This document shows positions 10,248 to 21,170 of a DNA stretch of 64,000 bases, piece after piece. The translations under genes were made by a program, and so were the position numbers. Numbering within the stretch: the first letter of the stretch is position 1; each line of letters starts with the position of its first letter. The notes beneath the pieces were generated by a model. That model was not told the DNA's origin. It did not search any database and saw only the letters and a list, made by a program, of their open reading frames with translations. Source of the DNA: Isoetes taiwanensis (Eukaryota; Streptophyta; Lycopodiopsida; Isoetales; Isoetaceae); assembly GCA_021234155.1 (NCBI GenBank), contig JAJEKV010000041.1, positions 5,696,829-5,760,828 on the forward strand, given 5' to 3'.

Positions 10248-11923
10248 GAAGACATTTGACCAAGATTGGAAGACATTAGGGATCTCCTATTATGGCCTAG
10301 TCTTTTCCTTGAGGTAAAACACTTTTCTAGACACATTCCCATTTGTTTAACATTTTCCTTTGATTTGAAGACCAGGCAAAGGCTATAGCAAGTTTATCAA
10401 GGAGGCACAAGACATTTTACCAAAGCTCAACCTTATGAAGCTTGCTTGAGTTGCATTGGTAGTTGAAGTCACACACATGAGGATGCTACCCTAGAAGTGA
10501 AATTTGCTCTTGTTCTAGCCTTGAAGTTTGGAAGACCCTTATAGAAGTTTGGAAGACCTTAGGCTTTGAGCAGACCTATCTTCACTAGGAGGTATGAATT
10601 GAGCCTTAGAAACAATTTGAGATAAGATCAAGTGCTACTGAGAGGTACCCATCTCTATTTCATTCCATTCATCTTACATTCCCCTTTCCATATCCCAAGA
10701 GCCTTCAAAATTTTCCCTTTACCATTGTTTCCACTTTTTGAGACCTTTTCTCCTCATTCCACTACTTATTTTTATTGATCCCACCTTCATTTGAGAATTG
10801 TCCCTTAGTGATCTTGAAAAACTTCAAAGGCAAGAAAACTCTTTTTTCATCCTCATCTCATCTACCTAAACCCTAGTATAGCCTATTTACACCTTTTCCC
10901 CATCTTTTTTTCCCATGACTTTTTCACCATCCCTATGTTGCAATATTCATTGACCATGGGTCAAAAGGGACAAAAATTCAAATGTTTTGGTTTGACCTAA
11001 AACCCTCTAGATGGAAAGCTTGGCAAAAAGAGCTAACTTGGTCTTTTTAAATTAAAAAAAACCCTTGGGAAGACCTTCAAATTTGGATTCTTGGGATGCG
11101 TGCCAAAAAAATAAAACCTATTCTAGCCTATCTACCCTATCTATTTACGCATAGTTCCAAGTCGCCCCCAATTTTTCCCGTGGCGTAGGGGTGGGGGCGG
11201 ACATGGGCTGGTTGTCCCCTCTGCGTGGCACACAAAGTTAATAGTGGGGTCAACTTTGTTCCTTATATACAAGAGCTTCCAGACTAGTCTTTGCCTGTGG
11301 GATATATCACAATTGAAAATTTTCGACGAACCCTAGAAAATAAGGGAAGCTGCTAAATCCGGCCAATTCGTGCCTAGATCCGATTGAAGCCCGCCAATTT
11401 TCGCCCGAAATTAGCTCCTAAACCTTTTCCGAAACCAGGGGATCCTTTGTGGCACTTGATTCGATAGAAATTGCTCAATTTGGGCCTCAAATCACTCAAC
11501 CGAGCTAGCTTCTGGGAAGAGCAGTTCTTAAGCCAAGAAAACAGATCAAATCAATACGTCCCCTCAGAGATAGACCTCTGTGATTTTTTTTAATGTAACA
11601 ACCAACATAACTACTATTAACATTAATTAACACAAACCATTACATTCAACATGTTTAAATTAAAATCCCCCTAAAACCCCCTTTGGTTTGGGTGCATATT
11701 CACACGGGGGGTGACGTAGGGCAGCGAGAGCCCCTATAATTATGTTTTGCATGTACAAAATCAACACCATATAGTATATTACCTCAAATCTTATAGTATT
11801 TTGCGAATCTTGTTATACAGTATAGCAAATTTTGTACATCTATACCCCACAAATGAGGAACTTTGTGTACGGTGTAGATTAAGGAATAAGGGATGAATAT
11901 GCCCCAAAAGAAGCAAACATAAA

Positions 11924-11997
11924 TAAACTTTGAGGTAAACAAGAAAATAAAAATACAAAATAAACTTTGAGGTAAACAGGAAAATAAAAATACAAAA
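11924..11997. repeat. 37-bp tandem duplication
   Basis: Two adjacent copies of a 37-base unit starting TAAACTTTGAGGTAAACA differ at one base or so. Confidence 0.75.
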
Positions 11998-12008
11998 TGA
12001 ATGATGTG

Positions 12009-14542
12009 TTATTGCAAACCATATATTTTAAATTGCCACATGTGATGAGAAGTGTCAACTGAGTTAGCCAATAGCGACGAAAGCTTCGACATCATAATTT
12101 GCCTCACGCTAGTATATTGCATTCTAAACTGATGATAATAATAAAGATCATTTGCAGCCCTTGCTTGTGCACTTGTATACTTTTGAAAAGAATAATTTCC
12201 GTGAGACCATTCGACCTTTCCATCGGTATCCTGATCAGAATAGAAAGTCATCATTTGTAGCCCTTGCTTGTGCACTTGTATACTTTTGAAAAGAATAATT
12301 TCCGTGAGACCATTCGACCTTTCCTCCGATATCGATCGAATAGAAAGTCCACGACTTTTTAAAGAAAATCTTTCTGAAACAATGTTATCAGGCTCTGCCT
12401 CATGCCCATAAACTCTTCCAACATCTCCAACTTGCCTCATTTTTATCTACATCGCCATACTTGAGAGAGGAATCAGCCCTTCAATCCAAATATATTTAAC
12501 CATAGCACTTTGCAATGCAACAAGGAGCACAGCTACCGTAAATTCTGCGACTTGAATTGAATCTGAAATATTTCCAAAAAGGCCTGCTTCTTTGTACATT
12601 TCCAGCACAAAGGCTACACAGGAACCCAATCATCCTTTTCAGGTATGGTGAGAATTTGTCCAAACGAAACACCGCACATCTCACCTTCTTTAATTATGTC
12701 AGGAAGATATAGTCCCTGATTGAAACAGCAGAACATAAGCAATCAACATAGTACTATAGGATCGATGTAAATGAAGGCATGTAGCACCCTCTGTCCCGAT
12801 CTTTTGTTAAGAGCCTCATTCCACATATTCGCTTTGCATAATGAGGTTGCAACGGGTCCGCAGACGGTAAACAGAGGCAACCTGCAAAAAAAATGAACTC
12901 TATAAATGCGAGGTATATACGATCATATTTTACTACACTCGTTTATTAAAAACACGAGTATAAAATCAGGATATGAAAAAGAGGTATTTTACCAAGTTGG
13001 AATCCAAGGGAGACGGGTAGTTGCCATCCAAAGTGTCAATCCAGCTAAAGATCATATTATGATAACCATAAGGTTTGCCATCCATGCTACGTGCATATTG
13101 CCGGAAATTTGTATGATTAAACTTTGCCCTCAAATCGAGCGTAGTAGTAATAATGCAACATGAGAGTCTGCGGGATCATTGACTTGTTGAGTCCACCAAT
13201 CGTCCCTAGGATAGAAGCGCAATTATTTTTTCACCCTTCACATGTGACAAATGAAGATTAAAGGCGGATAAAGCGTAGAACCAAACTTCTTTTGTCTATG
13301 CAATACTTTTCGTTTCTCCAACCCGAGGTTTCCATCTTCATCTCGAGGCACACCGCTGTCGCATATGCACCGATCACCCATTTTTCTAATGTTTCAAACC
13401 CACCCGGTGGCCTCATTATTTTAGACATGGCGGAAAGTCACCGGTGAATATCGCCAGCCGCTATAATTGATTACGAGGTTGTGGGCGTTTCTCAAACGAG
13501 GCACCCGTATGCCTTTTCAAAAACTCAATGTTGGCGGTTTCTCCCCATCGATTATTAGAAAAGATAGGTAATGCATCCCAAAGAGCCACTAAAGTACCCA
13601 ACATCCCTGCTTTCATCAAGAATATAGAAATGCCTTTTCGCTTCACCTGCACTTTGAAAGTGGCGATTTTCGGTGGTGATGATAACAAATCTTAAACATT
13701 GATGAGGAGACCACTCATTCTCTCCTTCTTGCCATTCTTTGATGGAAAATGAGTGCTTGCATGCAGTGAAATAATAATCCCATCTCACACGATATGGTGT
13801 TGCAAAAATGTACAAGTCCATGCAAGTCCAGCTATAAGGCTTATTAGTGTGCAAAAAACAAAATGCTGTAAGCTTGTGAATCCTTACATAGTATGGCCTA
13901 AAACGAATTGACCCTGTATTAGGGAAAGTCAATACTTGAATTAGAAACTAGCTTTTGTGTGGCGACAAAAATAAAAAAGTTTATGAAGCCCACTGTATGT
14001 AGAGAACTCCACCACCGGTTTCGTTGGCATACGGGTTGGTGAATTCCATCCAAGCCCGATTCTCGTAAAAGCACGCACCTTTCCATTCGTTTGAACTATT
14101 GTTCTTCTCATCATCAGAAACCGCAGCCAGAAATTGAGGCAATAAATCCAAAGCACTGTGCAATTTATTTACAAGGGGCCAAGAGACGGAGTGAGACAAA
14201 AGGGGCAATACATACATCCCGGGGATGGAAGAGGTAGGGCAATTCTGTTTCAAAACCAAGTCCAAGGACACAAAAAGGCAAAAGTATTGGGAAGGCTAAT
14301 ATGATCACAAGACCTGGTCGCGCGCCATAGCCAGGTCTTGCTTGAACGGATCTCCGCTTCCATAGCCAGGAAGTTAAGGAATATTCAGGCGAACTAGGAG
14401 ACGTCGGGGATCCGTGTGGGGGACGGTTAGGATGGCCCGTTGAATAGCTTGGAGTGTGTTCAACGATTGAAGATGCTTTATTTTTGTCCACCCACCACAA
14501 AAAAGCCTCCACCACAGGATTTGTCCCATTTTCTAAAATCAA
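12009..14542 (-). pseudogene. Fragments of an unrecognised spliced plant gene
   Basis: On the minus strand several open stretches look like exons in order. 14542-14165 has a proline/serine-rich stretch and then a hydrophobic segment (LVIILAFPILLPFCVLGLG). 14217-13990 is acidic, with SDDEKNNSS. 13910-13690 is rich in aromatic residues (WDYYFTACKHSF). 13655-13461 has a hydrophobic segment (GISIFLMKAGMLGTLVALW). 13425-13250 has GFETLEKWVIGAYATAV. 12440-12009 contains a duplicated stretch. Hydrophobic segments suggest a membrane protein. I do not recognise the family. Stops between pieces and residence inside an LTR point to a captured, inactive copy. Confidence 0.4.
12151..12356. repeat. 103-bp tandem duplication
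   Basis: A unit of about 103 bases beginning GCCCTTGCTTGTGCACTT occurs twice in a row (starts near 12151 and 12254). It duplicates part of the exon-like frame on the minus strand and differs at only a few positions. Confidence 0.8.
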
Positions 14543-15662
14543 CGGCTAACAAAAGGGTGCACTCTAGAAATACTATTTAGTACGCCTGGATGAATACGGC
14601 CACCAAATCATATGAAAACCTTAGAGAAAACAGTATAAAAACAGAAAAAAAAACCCCCTGTTATAATGCTACATATTGATATTCTGATATTATCTTGCTC
14701 TGCTCCATTTGGATTTTGCTCTGCTCTGTTCGGGATTGAAGATCTGTCCCGGTGTGACTTGTTCGACAATTGAGGCACTTCAACTACAACTCAAAAATCA
14801 TTTCATTTGGCTTCCTTGGGGTTTCTGAGATTCGCTAGATGCTCATACAGACCTGAATTTGGCTTTCAAGCACTATTATATGTTGGAATTTGGTAATGCC
14901 TCGCTGACACTATCAAATTTCTTGTGTTACAGTTCCATAATGCATAGTCTTTGCCTAGAAATTTATTGTCACCATTGTATATTCATCTTTTTTAATCCTG
15001 CATTGTGCTTTTGAAGCTAAAAAACAAAAAACAAAACCCAAAATATTTATTTCAAGTTATATTCTTTTCAGATAGTTGCATTTCATCTTCATAAAAACCT
15101 TAGAAACCTACACATACAGAGAAAACACATAAAAGACTTTTTTTCCATTCATCCACGAGTTTGTTCTTTGCTTGAGGCCTCGGCTACTTACGGAGAAACT
15201 AAAACTCTTTTTGCTATTAAAACCCTATGCACATGATATAGGGGCTATTTTGAAGCTGCTGCCGCAGATCCCAACTCAAAATTCCTTATCAAACTCCATA
15301 CGCAAATTTTGGCTCTGTTTTGGCACTGGCCAACTTTTTGACCCGACTTTGACCTAGATTTTCTCAACCTTCCCCTATTCAAATCAAGTCAAATCTTCAC
15401 CATCAGTTTCCTCTGCTTGTTGATCATCTATACCACCAATCACATCTCAAAAATCTCACAAGGTGTGTCTGCAAGGCCAATTTTTGCTCTGACAGTTTTT
15501 TCAGTTTCAGGGACTCTAGTGATTTTGAAAAAACCAGTATCCCAAAATGACTTTTCTCGCTTCATATGTTCAGGATTGATCACCCTAAGTGATCTGGAGG
15601 TCCTAACCATTTTGTTTGAGCTTCCTTGAGGTTAGACTAAAATTCCAGGTTTTAGCCTAACA

Positions 15663-17010
15663 GTTTGTGAAGGATGATATTGTTTCCCCAATTCCAACAG
15701 TTTCTGTCGTACAGTTTAAACGTTTGGCAATGAAAACTCATTTTGTGTATTTGGTGGTTTTGCGTCCTAAGTCTGATGTATCCCCATTAAATGAGCGTCA
15801 AACAATCTTTTTGCATTATTATGATGATGTCTTTTCAAATGAAATTCCACAAACTTTGCCACCCCAACGTTTGGAGGACCACATGATTGATCTTCTTCCT
15901 GGGAAAGAACCTCCTAATCAAGCTCCTTATCGGAGAATGCATGGCTAACAAGTTGCGATTAGGCGCCAGCTTGATGAGTTACTTCAAGTTGGATTGATCC
16001 GCCATAGTTCTTCACCTTTTGGTGCTCCTGTCTTGTTGGTTAAGAAAAAAGATAATTCCTGGCGCATGTGTATAGATTATCGCGCTTTGAATAAGATAAC
16101 CATAAAGAATCGGTTTCCTATACCAAGGGCGGATGATTTGTTTGATCAACTCCAAGGTGCCACAGTTTTTAGCCGTCTTGATCTTAAGTCAGGGTATTGG
16201 CAACTTAAGGTTGCGCCTGAAGATGTTCATAAGACTGCGTTTCGGACAACCTTTGGACATTATGAGTTTTTGGTCATGCCATTTGGGCTTACAAGTGCGC
16301 CAGCTTCTTTTGCGAGGCTAATGGGGCGAATATTTGAAGATGTGCATGGCATTTATATTGTCATGTTCTTTGATGACATATTAGTTTTTAGTAAGTCCGA
16401 GGAAGATCATTACTTGCATTTGTGGGAGGTTTTCCATCGGTTAAGGGAGGAGTCTATTACTCTTAATCCTAAGAAAAGTATCTTTTTCCAATCAAAAGTA
16501 TCTACTTCAGTTGCTGCATTGCGTTCCTTTCTGGGCCTATGCAGTTATTATAGGAAGTTTGCACAGAATTTTGCTTGTTTAACTTCAGATTTATATTTGT
16601 TGCTACGAAAAGATGTTCCTTTCCAATGGAATCATAATCATCAGTTTGCTTTCCAAGTTTTAAAAAATGCCATGGTTAATCCTCCTGTTCTGCGTTTGCC
16701 AAAGTTTGGTCTACCTTTCTTGTTATGTGTTGATGCAAGTGGTATGGCTTTGAGCGCAGTTTTGATGCAGGATGGTCATCCTATTGCTTATGAAAGTCGA
16801 AAGTTTTCTGACACGGAAAGTAGATATAATGTTTATGATAAGGAATTTCTGGCCGTCATTCATGCTTTGAAAGTGTGGCGACACTATCTTTTAGGGTCAG
16901 CAGTTCATATTTTGAATGACCACCAAAGCATTAGGCACATTGTTTCACAGAAAACATTATCGGAAAGGCAGTTGAAATGGATTGCTTTTATGCAGCTCGT
17001 CCTGATAAAG
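15663..17010 (+). pseudogene. RT: E2 reverse transcriptase and RNase H
   Basis: The frame resumes directly after the solo LTR and carries the RT fingers (WRMCIDYRALNKITIKNRFP), the palm (FSRLDLKSGYWQL) and the catalytic box FFDDILVFS (16366-16390). A stop codon interrupts it at 15946. After LNPKKSIFF about 30 residues usual for the thumb are missing. RNase H follows with LLCVDASG (Asp), KEFLAVIHALKVWRHYL (Glu) and LNDHQSI (Asp). The frame breaks near 17000, where a short deletion precedes the PDKENVVADALSRR end of RNase H. Confidence 0.88.
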
Positions 17011-17935
17011 AGAATGTTGTAGCTGATGCTTTAAGTAGGCGTTATGCAGTTTGTTCTCTTTCTATAGCACAATCCAACCATTTTGAGGAAATGAAGCCGT
17101 TGTATGTCACTGACCATGATTATAAGGATATTTGGTTGTTGGCTCAAAGTGGCAATGCATATGGATATAAGATCATCTTATATAAAGGTCCAAAGCTATG
17201 CATTGTTCGGGACTTTCGGTCACTTATTTATTCTTAGAGAAGTCCATGATGCACCTACTGTGGGTCATCATGGCGTGGGGGCGACTTTGGCAAAGCTTGA
17301 ACCATACTTTATTTGGCCTGGATTGCGGAGAGATGTCTTGGTTCATATTCATCATTGTGACTTGTCAACGGAAAAAGAAAGCGAACAAGAAACCTCATGG
17401 TGTTCCTTTATCCTTGCCTATTCCATAGGCAAAGTGGGAGCAGATCACTATGGATTTTATTGTTGGTCTTCCTGCAAGTTCTCGCAAGAACACTGTCAAT
17501 TGGACAATTGTTGATTGTTTAACTAAGTACGTTCATTTTATTCCTTGTTCGGATAAGTTGACGGCTTATAGTGCGGCTACGCTCTTTATCAAAGAGATAT
17601 TTAGGCTACATGGGTTGCCAAAGATTATTGTATCTGATCGTGATACAAAGTTTACCAATAAATTCTGGAAGGCATTGTTTATGCAATTGGGGACAGAGTT
17701 AAGGTTCTCCACTGCTTTTCACCCAGAAACTGATGGACAATCCGAGGTGGTAAATAAAGTTATTTGTTCCATCTTAAGGGGGTTTGTCAATGAACATCAA
17801 GGTCATTGGGAAGAGTATTTGCCTATTGCTGAATTTGTGTATAATAATACCTATCAGTCTACCATAAAGATGACCCCTTTTCAGGCGGTCTATGGTCACT
17901 TGTCAGACGGAGCCACTCTTTCGAGTGTGTGAGGA
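17011..17935 (+). pseudogene. INT: E2 integrase
   Basis: The N-terminal zinc finger is present (HDAPTVGHHG with its two His, then HIHHC… CQRKKK after a frame change). The catalytic core in the frame 17450-17932 has Asp at residue 2 (MDFIVGLP), Asp at 63 (SDRDTKF) and Glu at 99 (DGQSEVVN). The D-x60-D-x35-E spacing is normal for retroviral-type integrases. A stop codon at about 17427 and frame changes separate finger and core. Confidence 0.88.
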
Positions 17936-18580
17936 TGTTCCAACTGCTGATGATGTGGTTATTGAGCATAAGGATCTCATAGACTTGCTACAAGCTCGTA
18001 TTCGAGATGCTCAAGCATCTTTTGCAAATAAATCATCTAAGTTGCGGCAACCAATGGTTTTTAAGAAAGGAGATTGGGTATGGATGAGGATCCATAAAGG
18101 CCACTTTAAGAAAGATGCGCGCAAGAGGGATCTTAAGTTGGCACCCCGTTTTCATGGACCATTTCAAGTTATTAAAGTGGTCAATGAGAATGCATATCAA
18201 TTAAGACTGCCTCAAGGTTGGAAAATGCATGATGTAGTGAATGTGTCATTCCTAAAGGCTTATCATGGTAAGGAGTTACCTCAACTTGGGAGGTTAAGTG
18301 AGCCAGAATTAATTGATTTCTAGAGCCGGAAACAATTTTGGTAGACAAATCCACTAGTGGTTCAAGATAATATTTGGTTAAGTTTGTTCACAAACCTTTG
18401 GAGGACGCTTCGTGGGTGCGTGGCAATGTTTTAGAAGCTTATCCAGATATTCTTAGGGAATATAAAGATCGAAAAGCAAAGGAAGCCGAGAGACAAGAGG
18501 AAGTCCAAGCACAGGCTTCTACTAGCCGGCCTAAGCGAGGGCCAAGGAAGGATTATGCTCGGATGGCTAAAGATATTTAG
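17936..18580 (+). pseudogene. E2 integrase C-terminus and chromodomain-like tail
   Basis: The first part has the chromovirus GPF/Y-type module (KGDWVWMRIHKGHF… RFHGPFQVIKVVNENAYQLRLP… VVNVSFLKAYH). After a stop near 18321 a shifted frame encodes YLVKFVHKPLEDASWVRGNVLEAYPDILREY. This resembles the chromodomain core (YLVKW-x-E-x-x-WE) but lacks some aromatic cage residues. Such tails guide integration to particular chromatin. The assignment to chromoviruses rests on this tail and the tRNA-Met primer site. Confidence 0.7.
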
Positions 18581-18614
18581 ACACCCTTTTGCAGCAGAGG
18601 ACTGCTGCAATGTC

Positions 18615-18627
18615 AAGAGGGGGGGAA
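18615..18627 (+). promoter_or_regulatory. E2 polypurine tract
   Basis: AAGAGGGGGGGAA lies directly before the 3' LTR start and is the usual plus-strand primer for reverse transcription. Confidence 0.85.
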
Positions 18628-18864
18628 TGATATATGCCAAGGACGTGGATGTGGCAAAAGGCTTTAGGCCTTTTCAGGCCATGTGGTTCTTTGGGCTTTT
18701 GTCCAAAGAGGGCTTGGGTCCAAAGAGGGCTTGGGTCCAAAGAAGGACCAAAGGGGCGTGCATGCTATATAGTAGCTCGAGGGAGAGCTCTGGGGCAGCG
18801 GTGTCTTGGCTGAGGGCTCGTGGTTGGGTGGTGAGATAGCGTGCCACGTCAAGAGTCCATTTTA
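18628..18864 (+). repeat. E2 3' LTR
   Basis: This 237-base copy starts TGATATATGCC and ends CCATTTTA, followed by the TTGGG duplication. It contains two tandem copies of GTCCAAAGAGGGCTTGGG and a part copy that the 5' LTR lacks. At under 250 bases it is short for a gypsy element. Confidence 0.85.
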
Positions 18865-18869
18865 TTGGG

Positions 18870-20013
18870 TTATTTCTTCTTCTACCTTGCCGATCTAGGG
18901 CTATAACGAAGATTTAGAGCAAGATTTAGGGCTGTGATAAAGATTTCCGAACCCAAAGCTTTGTGCTCGAGCTTCTTAGGGATTTGCTGAAGCTTTTTGC
19001 TGAGGATTTGCTTGCTGGAGATGCCTTTTCTTCATGTCATAGCACTGAATCAGCCTCAATCCTTGACGTCGTAGAAGGAGAATAGGTCGTGGATTACGGG
19101 CAGCCCAGCTGCCCCTGCCAGAATTCACTCCCTGTTCTTATTCCACATAACATAATCCCATATACGCATCAGGTGGGTGGAACTTTACTGTTGGAAAATT
19201 CAATGGCGCTTACTCGGCCGAACCGCCAATCCAAACCCCTGCAATACCAAGAGGGTTAGGCCAAAGCAACAAAGGAAAAGGAAGCTGGAACAGACATAAA
19301 AAAAAAACATAGCTATGAAGACCCCTTCAGTGAAGAGAGACCAATGGACGAAACAATACATGTTGGGTGATGATTATAGGGATGCGGATCTGGTCCCCAC
19401 ACTGAAGGACGATCGAAAACAATGGGGAAACAACCGTGCAAAGGTTTTGTCGAAGCATCTTAGAATCACCCATTAGTTTGGTGTTCAATGCTGAGCTTCG
19501 CATGACCCACACATCGTAATCAGTGTTCAACTACATGTTAAGGCCTTTTGAAACAGAATGCTAGGTCTCTGGAGTGGAGTGAAGGCACGCTGCACGATCC
19601 AACTTCCACCATCCATTGAAAGGATTTTTTGCAAGTGATGCAGTCGAGCTACCCCATCTGTTTGATCTGATATTTTAATGGCTCTTTTTAATGAACGAGA
19701 ATGTGAGCACATCTCCTAGAAACTCCTCACAACCCAGTGATCGACGTCATAATGATGGCATTTAGCAATGTGCCACTAGTTGCTTACTTGAATTATTGTT
19801 ACTAGTCTCCGTTATGCCGCCAGGATTTGTCAACCATGTAACATCTTATGCATGTCGGATGGGGAAATGAGACTTGAGTCTATCAACGCTAATCAGGATT
19901 AAAATAGACACGGAGATCACACATAGATCTGCCACAATTATTTCACCTTGCCACATCGATGATGAAAATGGCGAGAACATCCCGAAGTAGATGGCCAAAT
20001 TGTGGCATAAACA
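18870..20013. other. Intergenic, nothing recognised
   Basis: This is the continuation of the sequence into which E2 inserted. Open stretches are short on both strands and match no family I can name. No LTR of the E1 family is present. Confidence 0.4.
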
Positions 20014-20878
20014 TAAGATTCGACTAACCATAATCATTTCATTTTCTTTATTCAAGTGTAGGATCCTTTCTTTTACCATCGATATAGTTTCAATATGCAA
20101 ATAAAGCAATAAGGATCTAATCAATAGGACTGAGTTGGGCTATCCACCCAAGAAAGCAAAAAACACACATTAGAGGAAAAATGAGATCACATTTTGTCCC
20201 ATTAAGGAATGCTTAAAATGCCATGTCAGCTTTTTAAATTGTCCAATAAGAGAAGAGCTCCAGTATATCTCATTCCAGTATTATGTGGCAACCTGTAATT
20301 AATGCAGTTGCAACTAACTTCTGTAGTATCATTTTTTCATTATAACTTTTGATCCAGAACTCCGATTCAAAAACTTTTTGTAGCAATGGGTTCGTCTTCA
20401 CAAGATCTATCTAGTGATAACCCATTCATACATATTTTACGATATAAATATATAGGAAATAAGCAAAAAATCACTTTTTTTTAAGGTTAACGCATATGAC
20501 CATATTGAAATACATCATAACCATATATCATTGGAAAGATCTTTTCATTTCGCATCTAATGCAACAAAAGCCGCAACATTTTGACGAGTGGATCAAAAGT
20601 TATGGGGGAAAAACAACAACAATGAAGTTATTGGTGCTGCATTAATTGCAGTTAATAGAGGGTAGCCATTCCATTGGAGGATTCTTATGGGGATGAAATG
20701 AGATCTCAAATTTCCTCTAATGCGACTAGTCATAATCATTTCATTTTCTTTATTCAAGTGTAGGATCTATTTATTTTGCCATCGATATAGTTTGGATATG
20801 CAAATAAAGTAATGAGGATCTGATTAATAGAGATGGGATGGGCTATCTATCCAAGAAAATAAAGAGACACATGCTAAG
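20014..20878. repeat. Direct repeat pair flanking a MITE-like element
   Basis: About 150 bases at 20014-20167 (CATAATCATTTCATTTTC and onwards) recur at 20723-20878 in the same orientation with roughly 85 to 90 percent identity by eye. The inverted-repeat element 20168-20722 lies exactly between them. Confidence 0.65.
20168..20722. mobile_element. MITE-like element with ~45-bp terminal inverted repeats
   Basis: The left end CATTAGAGGAAA…TGAGATC…CATTT matches the reverse complement of the right end (…CTCTAATG) with several mismatches over about 45 bases. A second inverted pair lies inside (near 20287-20310 and 20636-20668, around ATTAATGCAG). No coding capacity is seen. No short target duplication is evident, so the superfamily is unknown. 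Confidence 0.5.
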
Positions 20879-20946
20879 TAACATACTGGCAAATATAAAA
20901 GATTGCAATGTTACGTACATATGTCTGCGTATTGATTGCAAACCTC

Positions 20947-21159
20947 TTATGTGCCATACTCCATTGCAAGACCATGGAGAAGTCCCTCTGTGTTTGTAAC
21001 GGTGAATAACTGCGACAAAGCCTCTGCGACAATTGTGAAAAGCAGTGGTGCTAAAGGGCATCCCTGGCGAATACCATGACCAAGTGAGAAGGCCTCTGAT
21101 GGATGACTATGGAACCACAAACTGTACTGGATCTGTCGTATATTCATTTGATTTTCCAT
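20947..21159 (-). pseudogene. LINE reverse transcriptase fragment
   Basis: The peptide GIRQGCPLAPLLFTIVAEAL matches the conserved non-LTR retrotransposon RT block (G-x-R-Q-G-C-P-L-S-P). Only about 70 residues survive and the flanks show no continuation. Confidence 0.75.
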
Positions 21160-21170
21160 GTCCTTGTCTA

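Larger units (their letters stand above)
11585..14675. other. 3.1-kb insert in the solo LTR carrying gene fragments
   Basis: Compared with 1-1469, the LTR is interrupted after CTCTGTGAT, and about 11 bases (460-470 in the E1 copy) are missing at the break. No target duplication and no clear terminal inverted repeats are seen; the left end is T-rich and the right end reads CTACATAT. The insert carries exon-like pieces on the minus strand and two tandem duplications. Lack of a duplication plus a small deletion suits filler DNA at a double-strand break better than ordinary transposition. Confidence 0.65.
10248..15662 (+). mobile_element. Solo LTR of the E1 family inside E2
   Basis: 10248-11584 plus 14676-15662 form one LTR of about 2.3 kb, near-identical to the E1 5' LTR where they overlap. 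It is flanked by the direct repeat GTTTG and has no internal retrotransposon sequence. That is the usual outcome of LTR-LTR recombination. The exact first base is uncertain by one or two positions because the flanking repeat is extended by micro-homology. A TATA box is present at 11261-11270. Confidence 0.88.
8436..18864 (+). mobile_element. E2: chromovirus-like Ty3/gypsy retrotransposon with nested solo LTR
   Basis: LTRs at 8436-8607 and 18628-18864 are flanked by the same five bases, TTGGG (8431-8435 and 18865-18869). An initiator tRNA-Met primer site, gag, protease, RT, RNase H, integrase and a chromodomain-like tail lie between them in that order. A 5.4-kb solo LTR (10248-15662) was later inserted near the end of protease. 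Removing it leaves about 5 kb, a normal size for such an element. The coding frames carry stops, frameshifts and small deletions, so this copy is dead. Confidence 0.9.

Noticed and set aside
10248-15662. This LTR as the 3' LTR of E1
   Set aside because: It is flanked by its own GTTTG duplication and splits E2, whose reading frame rejoins across it. E2 in turn has its own duplication, so the LTR is a separate insertion.
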